Origin: Aplectana chamaeleonis
Taxonomy: Eukaryota; Nematoda; Chromadorea; Rhabditida; Cosmocercidae
Length of the DNA stretch: 64,000 nucleotides
Assembly (NCBI GenBank): GCA_029168955.1
Contig: JAPDOI010001514.1
Location: forward strand, 107,268-171,267
Direction: 5' to 3'
The position numbers and the translations under genes were made by a program. This document shows positions 1 through 12,900 of this stretch, piece after piece. The notes under the pieces are model-generated. The model had not been told where the DNA came from, did no database searches, and saw nothing but the letters and a program-made list of their open reading frames with translations. Positions within the stretch are counted from its first letter, which is position 1. Every line of letters starts with the position of its first letter.

Positions 1-379
1 GCACCAAATCCTTCACTCTCACCCCGCCACTTTACTCTCACAGGAACTGTTCGTTGTGACGATGAAATATTTTGTGAACCCGTACTTTGCCATTTTCTGA
101 TTTCTGTTACTCCGCCCCCTCCTTTGGACCCTAACTTATACATTTTTGCATAAAATATTTTTCCGTTTCCGAGTGACCCCATTTTTCGCCGGTCACAACC
201 ACCGGGAACATGTTCATCCAATCGGACAACTAGTCCAGGCCAGAGAATAATGTCACATAAATACGACGTTTTGATGCGTTTTTCGCCATTTCTTCGATGT
301 TTTGGTAACACTTAAAGGCCAACGCTTTGTTTTATGTGAAAAACTCGGAAACGCAAATCATCGTGAACACTGCCTTTAA
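1..379 (+). mobile_element. TTAA-ended nonautonomous element, 3' portion
   Basis: Ends in gtgaacactgcctttaa at 363-379. About 380 bp match the segment 30020-30395 in the same orientation with scattered differences by eye (shared blocks include tttatgtgaaaaactcgg and gacaact.gtcca). The 5' end lies before the window. Lies in the DPYD intron upstream of the first visible exon. Confidence 0.75.
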
Positions 380-808
380 GAGAGGGTATTGAGCTGCTGC
401 TCGACATTTTTTACTGCATCCGCGATAGCCTCTACCGCGTGCGACTCCAAATTTTGGACTCAAAAGCAACTATTCCGCTGACGACGCCGGCCTTCCGGCT
501 GGGCGTTGAGCGGCTTTTTGTCCGAGTAGCTTATCCCATAAACTCAAACTCTTTTGTGGTAGAGTCTGAAATTGAGGATCTCTCTAATTATGATCGAGCT
601 CTCCATACAAAAGTCTACTTTTAATAGTAGTGTCCAGACGCTAAATACCTCACACTGCTTTTATATAGTGGGGGCCCACTTCTGAATCCCAGTTCGTTGA
701 TCAGCTGCAGAGCGCTCCGTCTCCTAAATGCTAAATAATAAATTCCAAGGACAGTTTTCAGCATTCTAGTCGAAGTGATAATTACAAATATTGTACTCTT
801 TATTATAG
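380..808 (+). other. DPYD intron sequence, nothing recognised
   Basis: Unique-looking intron between the TTAA element and the exon at 809. A 61-codon open frame at 439-624 has no family resemblance and no splice context in the DPYD frame; treated as chance. Confidence 0.6.
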
Positions 809-960
809 TGCTGTCTGCAATGTCACCGCTGAAAACAAATCAATGGGGACTGCCTGAAGTCGACAAAACTACACAAACCACTAGTGTTCCTTGGGTTTTT
901 GCTGGAGGTGACGTCAGTGGAGTTGCTACGGCCATTGTTGAAGCTGTGAATGACGGGAAG
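809..960 (+). CDS. dpyd-1: DPYD exon: end of FAD/NADPH-binding region
   Basis: Acceptor ...attatag at 802-808 and donor gtaccc at 961. Translates to [17 protein letters not shown] then [10 protein letters not shown] and VEAVNDGK. The AGGD segment is the family's FAD-contacting loop that closes the flavin domain. The exon enters with 2 nt of a split codon and leaves in phase 0. The ATG at 820 is internal methionine, not a start. Confidence 0.93.
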
Positions 961-3900
961 GTACCCACAAGATGTATATAGTCTAGTCTCCCGAACGAGA
1001 TGTACATAGTCTCCCTCCCTCTCTGCTTACATGGATTTGGAGTGGCGTGAGTGTGACGATCTCGCTCGCGTACGCCTCTGTTAAGCTTTTTTATGCACCT
1101 CGGGTGGCAGTTGTCTTCTAGGTAGGAGCGCTTCTGACCACATTGTGAATTAAATACTATCAATCCGGTGTGTGCGAGCGAGGTTTAGCAATGCGCTGTC
1201 TCAATAATATCACACCCATAAACTTCTGTTTCATCAAAGTGGCCATTCTCAGAGGCTTTGAATCAAGTTAAATGTCACTTTAAAATAAGTTACTTGAAGT
1301 CTTCTAGTAACTTGCATTTATGTCACAAGTAACTTACTTAATGTTGCAAGTAACATACTTCGTAAAGGCGCAAGTAACTTACTTTTATGTCACAAATAAC
1401 TTACTTTTAGCAGGCAAGTAACTTACTTTTAGCATACAAGTAACTTACTTTTAGCATACAAGTAACTTACTTCTAGCATACAAGTATCTTACTTCTAGCA
1501 TACAAGTAAGTTACCTTTAAGATGCAAAAATGTTACCTCAAGGCAACATTTTACTTACTCTTGAGCTACATGTAGCTTTACCGTTTTCAACTCATCTGTT
1601 GCCAACCATTGTCCCTACGTAACGGGTTACTTACATACAGGTTCCCAAAAGCTTCCAAGCGAACATGTTACTCAGCCGGTAACAGCTTTCACACCGTGAC
1701 AATAAAAACCTTGGTGGGAGTGAAATTTATGTATACAAAATTGTAAATACACGGAAAATCATAAAAACGGAATAAAAATTATATACAACATGTATACAAT
1801 ACCATATTATACACAACATATTATTCAACATTATGTGCATACATACGGTATTATATACAACACACGACACATATTCGGTTTTCTATACAACAGGTATACA
1901 ATAAAAGGTATACAGGTAAATATCTAGTAGAAAGGAAAAAGCACGCCTTTGTGCTTTTCTACGGCATCATCGCTAGGAGAGTTGAATGTGGCTCCGTCAG
2001 GACTCCTTAAAACAACAATAACAGTAACAGAGTCGCTTCGTTAAAAAATAAGATCCCTTGCAAAGGAACGACCAGACCTGGCTGCCAGAACTGCCCGTCA
2101 AACCAGGTTTTTTTATCGTCTACCTACCGGGCAGTCATAAAAACCCTATCCCAGCTGTCCGAGTAATAGTAAAAGAAAAAGTTATGAGCGTATAAGTTGC
2201 GAGCTCTGTAGGTAAAGTCATATTTATCTGCGGTTAATTGCCTTGGTCGTTCAAATTATCAACAGCGTGTTCCATATTCGGGTTCAGTGCCCATTTTTTT
2301 CAAATAGCTTTTTTTAAAATAATTACTCGGGCAGCTTAATTAGGGTTTTCATAAGTGCCCGGAAGGTGGTCGATCAGAAAACATGGCCACATGTGTAGTT
2401 CTGGCAGCCAGGTCGGGTGGTGGTCTTTACGATGAAATCATTATAGGATGCCTCCTCATTAACGATGGTTCGCACTTAGCCATAGTTTGCCAATGGGGAG
2501 CATGGACCCCCTCAATTGATTATCTCTCGCAGGCGTCGCATTGCGACCGTCGCGGCGCGACAAAAGGACGCGCCTGCACGCGAGGCGCGAGACCGTGTAT
2601 AATTACTGTATCCTATAATGATTTCATCCTAACCCCCCCCCCCGCTAGATATCCCTTTATCAGGACTCCTGGATAGCCGCGTAAATATCTGGGGCACAGA
2701 GTCATCGTATAAACGCCATACAACGGGGCGGAGCATCGGAAATACAGCGTTAGGTGGCGTTCAGAGTTTTCGCGGGGCGACGCGGTGGTACATGTCAACG
2801 CGAGGCGAAAAATCGCATCGCTTAGGAACTCAGGTGTAAACGCTGAGCGAGTACGCGCAATTGCGTACGTACGCGACTTCGCGTAAACAAGAGACATAAA
2901 TTTTTAACTATGATCAGCAGCAGTTCTTTCGTGTTTGCCTAAGTGCAAGTGGTCCTAACTATGCTCATTTTATTGTTTTCATTGAAAGATTTAGATACGT
3001 AAAGAAAAAAAACCATCAAGAAAACCGGCAAAGAGCTTGTCTTTGCGCGACGACCATCACATCGCATTGCAACGCGATCAACGCGAAGCAATTTGCGTGT
3101 CAAATCCGATGTATCGCGCCACTTCACTGTGAACACCTAGCGACGACGCGACGTCGCTTGATCGATACGTAGGCTAATTATAACGTCGCGTCTGAACGCC
3201 GCCTAAGTGGTCGCTTGAAATGGGCAGAGATTTGGGAACACAGCGCCAGTAACCACTAAAAGCGGGCGAAACTTTGAAAACGCCGCATGGATCGTTTATC
3301 GATCTTCAAATATATAATCAATGCAGTATCACGCCCGCTCACAAGAACCGCAGAGCGGCGTGGGTGTTCACGCTGCAAGTCATAATCCCCCTTATCCTTT
3401 ACGATTGTTTGAAAAAAACGCAAGAACTGAACGAAAACAACCTGAACTTACTTTAAAACTTTTCTTGAGTTGATAAGCTCATCACTGAGACGGGCATTAG
3501 AAGTCTTCAGACTATCTTTTTTTTCATACGTACGACCTAAACAAGATTCCACGTCAGGAAGCAGATATCCGAGGAAAAAATACAAAGCTATATCTGCAAC
3601 CCACATCTAAGTTGTGAACCAAGATGGGACATCTCGGACTCAATGAGGGAAAGCCGGACCGTCATTTCTTTAAGGAACAAAATCTGAAAAGATGTATTTC
3701 CACTAGGCACAGAAATCAAGATCCACGAGGCAGTTTTCGGGGTAATCAGGAAAATTATTTTGGATTTGGCTCAAGACTTATTTCTGGGGGTTACCCGGGG
3801 TCTTGAACACGAAATTGAGGTTTAATTGTCGATTTTCGGAAATGAAGAGAAGTTTGGTTTAAAGACTCTCCGTTGGGAAAATTTTCGGGACAGAATGACT

Positions 3901-6900
3901 TTTTATGACTTCCAAAAGCAATGACAGATTTGCCTCGGGACCTTTTATTTGAAGTTTATTTGGAGTCCTGAACTCGGATCTGAGGTGCGTTCATCGATAT
4001 TCAATGGATTATGGTAATTTACGGTGGGTATACGGTAATTTGCTAAATGTTTCAGATTCGGCTCAGAACTCCTGTGTGTGGGTTTTCTGGACAGAGTACT
4101 GCACGAGGTGTGGAGGAGGCCAACTTTACTCGGACCCCCCCACCCCGATGAGGGATTTGGTCAATTTCCGACCACTTCGTCAGAGCCCCCAGGAGCGTGA
4201 CTTGGTTATTTGGATAATCTGATGATGAGGCTAACCGCTCTGGATACACGCAGAAAATCTCTGGGTCTTTTATTGAACCTTACACTTTTTATACTGCCAT
4301 TAATCGGGAGTGCACAAGCCCCCCTTTCCACCCGCACCCGCTGCTACAGTACTGCACCACGGCGGCGCGATCTGTCGTGGCCCTCTCTCATCCAATCCCT
4401 CCCACCCCATATGGCGGGCATCGAATTTGTATGACCACCGTGCGATCGTCCGCATAACTCGCGATCGTGTTCGGGCCCGTGAGTTTTTTTCCGAAGTTTT
4501 CATCGTTTTTAATTGTTTAGGAATTAATTTAAATGCCATCGTATTGGCTAATGATTAGGGTGTACTCGAAGCTCTAAACAATCCTTCACGCTACAAAGAA
4601 ATCGAAAAAAGGTTTGTTCCTTTATTTTCATTGAAAAGTCGTCCTTCCTAAACATTATTTGTGTGTTTCGAATCGATGGTTCATCTATACACTACCCATT
4701 ACGATGTCATTCAAATTATTACAAATACAACTGAAGACGGTGAAAATTTTCGAGAAAACTCACGTTTTCTGAGCTTGATCGCCGGTCATGCGGACGATTG
4801 GACGGTGGTCATACGAAGGTCGATGCCTGCCTCATGGGTTGGGAGAGATTGGATGAGAGAGGGCCACCACAGACCGCGCCGCCGTGGTGCAATACTGTAG
4901 GAGCGAGTGCGGGTGAAAAGGGGGGTTTGTGCACTCCCGAATAAAAGCAGTATACTATAATTAGAATCGTCACTACCGCTCAGCTTGAACAAAATTTCAT
5001 GTAAATTAGAACGCGTACTCGAATTCCTTGCGAAAAAAAATATGGTCCTCAAGATGAAATGCATATGGTGGGTGTATCCGCCAAAGAGATAGCTGCGGAC
5101 TTCTCAGCCGGCCGCGCGCCTGTCGCGTGCGCCGATCGATCACCACAATTCTCGTGGACGCACACGACCCAGCACAGTCTGCTGAGGTGTCCGCAGCATG
5201 GGTGTGCGCAGAACGCCGTAGAAAGTGTGTTGGACCCAAATGAGAGTGCTCAGGACGCCGTACAAAATGTGTGGGACCCAAATAACAGTGCGCCGGACGC
5301 CGTGAAAAGTGCGTTGGACCCAAATAACAGTGCGTCGGACGCCGTAGAAAGTGTGTGGGACCCGAATGAGAGTTGCAGGACGCCGTAGAAAGTGTGCGGG
5401 ATCCAAATGGGTGTGCGCAGAACACCGTAGAAAGTGTGTGGGACCCAAACATCAGTACGCCGGGAGCCGTAGAAACTGTGTGGGACCCAAATGAGAGTGC
5501 TCAGGTCGCCGTAGAAAATGTTTGGGACTAGAACGCCGTAGAAGGTGTGTGGGACCCAAATAACAGTGCGCCGGACGCCGTAGAAAGTGTGTGGGACCCA
5601 AATGAGTGTGCGCAGAACGCCGTAGAAAGTGTGTGGAACCCAAATGAGTGCGCAGAACGCCGTAGAAAGTGTATGGGACCCAAAAGAGAGTGCTCAGGAC
5701 GCCGTAGAAAATATGTGGGACCTAAATAACAGTGCGCCGGACGCCGTAGAAAGTGTGTGGAACCCAAGTGGGAGTGCGACGGACGCCGTAGAAAGTGTGC
5801 GGGACCCAAATGAGAGTGCGCCAGACGCCGTAGAAAGCGTGCGGGACCCAAGTGGGAGTGCGCCGGACGCCGTAGAAAGTGTGCGGGACCCAAATGGGCG
5901 TGCGCAGAACGCCGTAGAAAGTGTGCGGTGACAAAGTGAAAGTGCGCAAGACGCCGTAGAAAGTAGGCGGGACCTAAATACAAGCACGCCCATGCCGATC
6001 ATTTTTTCTGCAGGGCTACCGTAACCATTCTTGAACAAAACATGATAACGAGCGATAACACACGCACATAACATGCGGGGTATAAAAGGGCTGAGGAGCG
6101 GTATGCATTCATTCACACACCGCCCTCTTCTCGAAGCCACTGGCAAGTGGCTAAGGAGGTCGAAATTGTGCAAACATGATTGTTGGCTATTAAGATGTGC
6201 TCATAACCAAACTGACACTTGGAAAATTTTCGAAGTAGGGTTAAGGTAGCCCTGCGGAAAAAATGATCGGCACCAGCGTGCTTGTGACCCAAATGGGTGT
6301 GCGCAGAACGCCGTAGAAAGTGTGCAGGACATCAGTGGGAGTGTGCAGGATGTCATAGACAGTATGCAGGACATCAATAGGGAGTGTGCAGGACATTAGT
6401 GGGAGTGTGCAGGACGTCATAGAAGGGGGGGGGAGCGGAGGGGGCAGGGCAGTGGTTTTGCTTTGAATCAACACCACCAGGCATAAACCATGTTAGAAAG
6501 GAAACCTTTAGGAGAAATAAATGAAATTTCTGAAAGTTCAGGTTCCTGGCATAAGTAAAGATTTGGCATGGCCACTTTTTTTCAAAAAATTAGAAATATA
6601 CTCAGTTAAAAGGGGAAAAGGTAATGAAAAATGAAAAAAGTTTTGAAATATTCCTGAGAACGATTTGGCGTAGAATAATTCGATTTTTGGAAATGTAGTG
6701 AAATAGTTGAAAGTATGATTTGGCAGTCGAGTTTGAACCAACTATTGATAAGAGTTGTGCAAAATGAGAGAAAGCATTCATGAGCTTGTACGTATAGCAT
6801 ATCGGAGCAAAATCACGCGTGATAAGGCAAGCAGTAAAAGCTCGTTCGGGAGCTGGAATGCCGCAGTCTTCACGTATTAGGTGAAGTAAAATCTACTGTT

Positions 6901-9900
6901 TGTTCCATATCACGCGTGATTTTGCTTCGATATATTCTACGGATAAGCTTATACAATACGATCTCTCATTTTGCACAACTCTTATCAATAGTTGGTTCAA
7001 ACTCGACTGCCAAATCATACTTTCAACTATTTCACTACATTTCCAAAAAACGAATTATTCTACGCCAAATCGTTCACAGGAATATTTCAAAACTTTTTTC
7101 ATTTTTCATTACCTTCTCCACTTAACCGAGTATATTTCCAATTTTTCAAAAAAAAATGGCCATGCCGAATCATTACTTTTACCAGGAACCTAAACTTTCA
7201 GAAATATATTGTTTGCATCTTATCTCAAGGTAGTCGCGTTGCATCTATTATCACGCTATCTCTGGAGCCGTGCGATTGTCTCTCCATTCTTACCATTGCG
7301 TTTCCTCGAAAACAACCGCTCAGCTTCCATGATGAAGCTATGATAGGAGCCACGCGGCTCCCCCCCCCCAACCAGAGATTGACGATATATGATCTAGTTT
7401 CGCATTCGCGTTCAGTCCGCAAAGTCTCATTATCACAACTGTAGAAGCGAAGCGGTTGTTTTGAGAATGATTCTATTTGAATTTTTCAAAAACAACCGCT
7501 TCGCTTCTATGATTGTGAGAATGAGGACTGAACGCGTTTGCGGAACTGATCTGTATATCACTTCTACACTTTTGAAGGCCCCCTAGCACGACTAGCGTGC
7601 CAATTTCGCGTTATATTATTCTCCTGCGTCATGCACATATCATTAGTTACGTAGAAACCCCTTGTTCACTTGAACTCGAATCAGCCATTGTTGAGAGTCA
7701 AGTTCCTGGCAGAATAGCACTCTCACACAGGGATGAGCAGGCCTTTGCGCCAAATTACGGCGGAGCTACGACCCCCTCCCCGTTGACTGGAATTTTTTAA
7801 AAGTTACCCAAATTTTAACGATTCCTTCCCGAGATAAACATTTCCTTAAGCTTTTTGAAAGTGAAAAAAGTTGGAAAATGCTCAAAATCGGTGAAATCGT
7901 ACGAGCCCCCAATTTTGATTTTTTTATAGAATTTCCAATTATTTTATGACGTCCCCGTTGCGCCGAGTCGCAACCCCGCTCAACCCTGCTCAGCTTTATT
8001 CACTTCATATAGAAACACATAAAATGTCATAGGAATATTTGTACGGTCTTTGTACTTCGTATACCCTCTATGAGACGTCGTGATTCACATCATTCGAGGC
8101 GCGAGCGGCGCGTGCGACGCCTGAGCCTCCGTCTGCACTCCGCTCTCTCACTGTCTCTAACCTCCGCTCCGCACCAGCACGCGTAGGAACCATGTGAATT
8201 TCGCCGTTTATAGCCCGTAGACTAATGATATGCATGTGTTTTTTTTTTACTTTTTAGAAGTTTAGAGCGATACCAGCACACTTCCAAAGGTATAAACTTA
8301 TCAACCACTTCGAACACTAGACTAAATATATGTCCATTTAAGTAGTTGCAAGTTGTGGTAATTAATATACATTCCAAATGAAACGGATATCCTGAGTGAA
8401 ACAGGTGCTCAACAGAGAACGAGAAGCAAAGGTAATCTAAAAGACAAGTCAGCAACACAGTACCAATCGCATCGCAAATGAAAGCTTCAGTTCAAGTGAA
8501 GAGCATAAAAAACGTAGTTATGTTATGATGCAGCGGCACGCACTGCCGCAGAATACGAGAGACTTCATATTCTCAAAGCAGCTCATGCTCGCATACTGAT
8601 GCATCTAGTTGGTACAAAAACGGTTACTTTCAAAGTAGAGAACCACAGAAAAATATTACTGAGGATGTAATTAATCATAAGTCTTCGAAAAAGCAGAGCA
8701 TGTGAGATTTCTTTGTTAGCGAAAAGATATCACTATGTTAGCGAATATGAACACACAAATATTGAACCTTTTCTTAAATCGGTTTCGTCAATGGCAAGTT
8801 CATATTAATGAGTGAAGTCCTCAGGGGATCGCGGGGTCGTAATGAAGCACAATAGGCTTTCACCCCGACGAGGATAGCGAGAGCAGTACGAGGGGAAGAG
8901 CTGCTGCTCGAGCAGCACGTGCTGCCTTCGTGCCGCTCTTAGCAGCACATGCTGCCCTCGTCCTCCATTTGTCGCCTCAGCTGCTGCTCTTTTTTGTGGC
9001 AATCGTAGTGTGGTAACACTGCTCAAAGTGGTCCCTTAAAGGCACAGTCCAACCTCAGGGGTAATTTTTGATATTATACTCCGGTCGTCGTGAATAGCAA
9101 CCCTGCCGAGCGCGAAATCTCCATTCGCTCAAATAAGCGTGAAAATGCAAGGAAAAAGTCGACTCCGCCCCCATGGAAGAAAAAATGGGTAACGCGCACC
9201 GACAAGCTTTCGGCCTCAATAGGGAAGAGAAGCGCGATCAATTTTGTTCCAAATCGATGTTCTATGATTTGTTTTCGGTCTGGCTTTATTTTGTGACCTG
9301 CTTCAAAACGATGGCTGCGAATAACGAGAAGAAACAGGCTCGAGACAACTCGTCCGCGAAGTTCTGGCCGTTCAATTTCAGAATCTTTGAGGGTCCATAA
9401 CTCCGTTCGTAGTGATTTCTAAGCGATTCTGCAGATACTTTTGTGATCAGCGTAACATTTTCTCCAAGATAAGCAGGAAAACAAAAATTCGATTCTGAGG
9501 TTGGACTGTGCCTTTAAGTAACTACGACCTTACTCATAATCAACTTGGAGAGTTCTTTCCTTTGAAAGAAAATGAACATGCCCACTCCCTGTGAAGTTGT
9601 ATAGAGTTAACACAACCAATCGATCTCCAGAAATATCACACGGAATACCTTGAAGGCAGTGCCCACGATCAAAACAGTTCGGATTTCTAGCGTAAACCGG
9701 AAGAACCAGGGCTCACTGCATCGACAATGCTGAGAAACGGCTAAAAACTATCACTAAATAGCCCTATACGACCCTAAACTTGAATGTCCGCTCACGCCAC
9801 GCCCACTTCCTCAACGGCTACCGATAAAAGTGTCTGACTGAGGCCCTAGTTATACACCAGCGGAATGAAAACGTCTCGCGATGACATTGCCGCCGCTTGC

Positions 9901-12900
9901 TGCGTGAATCAGAGACTCGTCTGCAACGTAGCGTCTTCGGCGTCTTTAACGCAATACTGCAGACAAAAAATTTCCAGGCGTTTTTAATGGTACTTTATCG
10001 GTTTTTTTGCTTCTGACACTTTAATTGCAGAATAGCACTAATAATCAATTCCTCTCGTCATTACAGTGCTCGTTATGTCGTTTTGGTAATGTTTTAACAA
10101 TTTTAAATCTGAAAAATAATCAGCTGGTGGAAATTGGCAAATTTCCAACAGGGCAGGTCCCGCAAGGATACAGTATACGGTGCCGCGGCGTGTATAACTG
10201 CCCTGTGCGGCCTTCCGGCGCGTTTTTCTGCGACTGCTGTTCCTTTTGGCATGCCTGAGCACAGTTAGGGCGCATATAAGTGATAGTTGTCTTGCTATTC
10301 CGCAGCGTCCCGCCGGTGCATAACTAGGGCCTGAAAATTCGGCTATAAGAAGGCAACCGATTATCAAATGGGGTAAGTTTTGTTGAGCGGAGTGGATTGT
10401 AACCTCCTGGGGGTATGTTGTTACCTCTAAGGCCGGGTTTTCAGTAGTTTACGGATCGGTACCGGTTGAAAGGAGTGGGCGTGGCGTGAGCGGAACACTC
10501 AGGTTTAGGGCCGCACAGGTCTTTTTGTGCTCGTTCGTAGCCGTTTTCTCCGACATTGCCGGTGTTTTCGAATTTCTGGTTCAGTGTGTGCATCTGAATG
10601 ATTTTTGCGCACCTTCCCTGGTGTACGCTTTTTCGACAATCCTGTTATCATGTCGACTGTACTAATATCTGTTGCTCGCAAAAAACAATAGAGGGAGTTG
10701 AAGTCAAACGATCCCTACTCATGATTCTGCAGCAAAAGTTTGTCAATTTAATGCCAGTTTGTATACAGTGTGGGGGTGTGTATACAAGTCTGTTGGTACC
10801 TGCTCGTTGGTGCCCCTGCTTCTACTGAACCCAGCAGACGTTTGAGTGTACACAGGGAACGTTCGAGCGATATAGCGTGCACAACTATATCGCGAAAGTA
10901 TCCCGCACATTGCATAAAGGTGTCGCCGTCCGGCACACTAAGGCCTCTGGTCCATAACACCTTAGGATCCGTACCTAGGGAGTCATGGAGTCTTTGGCCA
11001 CAAGCCACAATTTCGCCACCCTGAACTGTCGATCGCTGTCGAGTGATATCCAAAAACTGCGCTATCCAGACTTCTGAGCTATTTCCATGCACCGTTTGCT
11101 GCTTTGCAGGAAACCCGCCTCAAGGATCGACCCGTCATCAGCGTCGGAGAGAACACCATCTACTGCGGCAACGCTGACGATAGGAGAGTGTGAGGCTGTG
11201 CAATAGCTGTAAGGAAGGATTTCAATGGTATGGTCAAGGAGTTCGGCTCAACGTCGTGTCGGAATGCATTCGTACGACTGCGGGATCACAGAGGATTCAA
11301 TCTGTGGATAGTGAGTGCTCATGCGCCCACTGAAACCGCCGAAGACAATTCGAAGGATGCGTTTTATGAGGAACTCAATACGTTGCTGGCCAGGATACCT
11401 TGTCAACATGCTGTTGTCGTGGGGATTGACGCAAATGCGAAGATGGGACTTGATCAGGAATCCGAAGTACTCGGTAAATGGTTCTACCCAGTGGAGCAAA
11501 CATCGGACAATGGCTACCGCCTTGTCGACTTTTGTGAACGCAGTGGTCTGATTATTGCATCGACATTCAAGAGGAATCATCGCCGCCATCAGCTTACGTG
11601 GCAGGGACCAACCCGGCTATCTCCAGAAGAGCAGCGGAAGCGGAAGATGACAACTTTGAAACTACAGCTTGACTATGTCCTGACGAGGAATATTCCAGTA
11701 TCGGACATTCGAAGATCTAGAGCTGTGTGGGATGTCGCATTCGATTCGGATCACCGTCCTGTTCTGTTGAACTTCACTGCGAGGATTCATAAGAGGAAGC
11801 GAGGGGCTCAGCCTCTCCAGAGGATTGACATGACAAGTCTCAGAGATGAAGAGTGCAGAAGGAATTTCCGACAACGCGTTTCTATTCACATCGGAGTACG
11901 GACTAAGAAGAAACTTTGCGACGCGGATTCTTTTGTCAAATGCATCCAGGACGCTTCGAAAGAGGCACTCCCGGTTGTACAGCCTAAGAAGAAGTTCGCC
12001 TACGTCTCAGAAGAAACAACATCTACCTACAACAGAGTATGTGCTCTCCGAACTGCAGGAAACTTCGTGGAGGAGAAGCGTCTGAGGAGGAAGTTGCGTC
12101 GGCAGCTTCAAAGTGACCGCGAACGAGAGTGGACGTGTAGAGCTAAGGAGTTCGAGAAGGCTTGGGAGGAGAAGAATCCGAGGAAAGCCTACACGTTGCT
12201 GCGACAGTATAGCGGGAAGATGAAGAGATGTTCTCCTGTCTTGAACACTACCAATGGAGTCGCAGTTGGTGATGCGACGCTGCCAATATGGAAGGATTAC
12301 TTCAGTTCACTACTGAATCGTCCAGCGCCATCAGTACCTGAGCTCCCGCATGTTCAGAGAGCACATTACGATGTCAGTGAGGAACCGCCGGCTGAGTCTG
12401 AAGTTTTGGATTGTGTCCGGAAAATGAAGAATGGAAAGGCAGGTGGAGATGACAACATCACTGCTGAAATGCTGAAAGCTCTTCCTCCGTCTGGGATTCG
12501 TGAAATGACCAACACCATCCGTGCCATATGGATGAGCGAAAGGATACCCGATTCGTGGAGACATGCGATCATCGTACCTCTTCACAAGAAGCTATCCGTC
12601 ACGGATCCTAAGAACTACAGAGGAATCTCTCTACTTCGTGTCATGTACAAGGTTTTAGAACGTATCATTCTCGAGCGACTTATCAAACATCGTGAAGGAA
12701 CGACCAGAGATGAGCAAGCCGGTTTTCGACCTGGAAGATCGACCATCGACCAAGTGTTCGTCGAGAAGAGTAATTGAATCGTGGCAGCGGTTTTCGAAGC
12801 CATTACAGCTTGCTTTTGGACTTTGAAGCCGCGTTCGACTCTCCTCATCGTTATCGATTGCTCAATGCTCTGCGAGCAGATGGAGTCCCGGAAAAGTATG

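Noticed and set aside
439..624. 61-codon plus-strand open frame upstream of the first DPYD exon
   Set aside because: No similarity to the enzyme region expected before [11 protein letters not shown] and no splice sites joining it in frame.
1275..1545. Possible CRISPR array
   Set aside because: 22-bp units are continuous tandem repeats without unique spacers, in an animal intron.
5059..5983. Overlapping 100-159-codon repeat proteins on both strands
   Set aside because: Produced by a 42-bp satellite whose period is a multiple of three; no start context, splicing or family resemblance.
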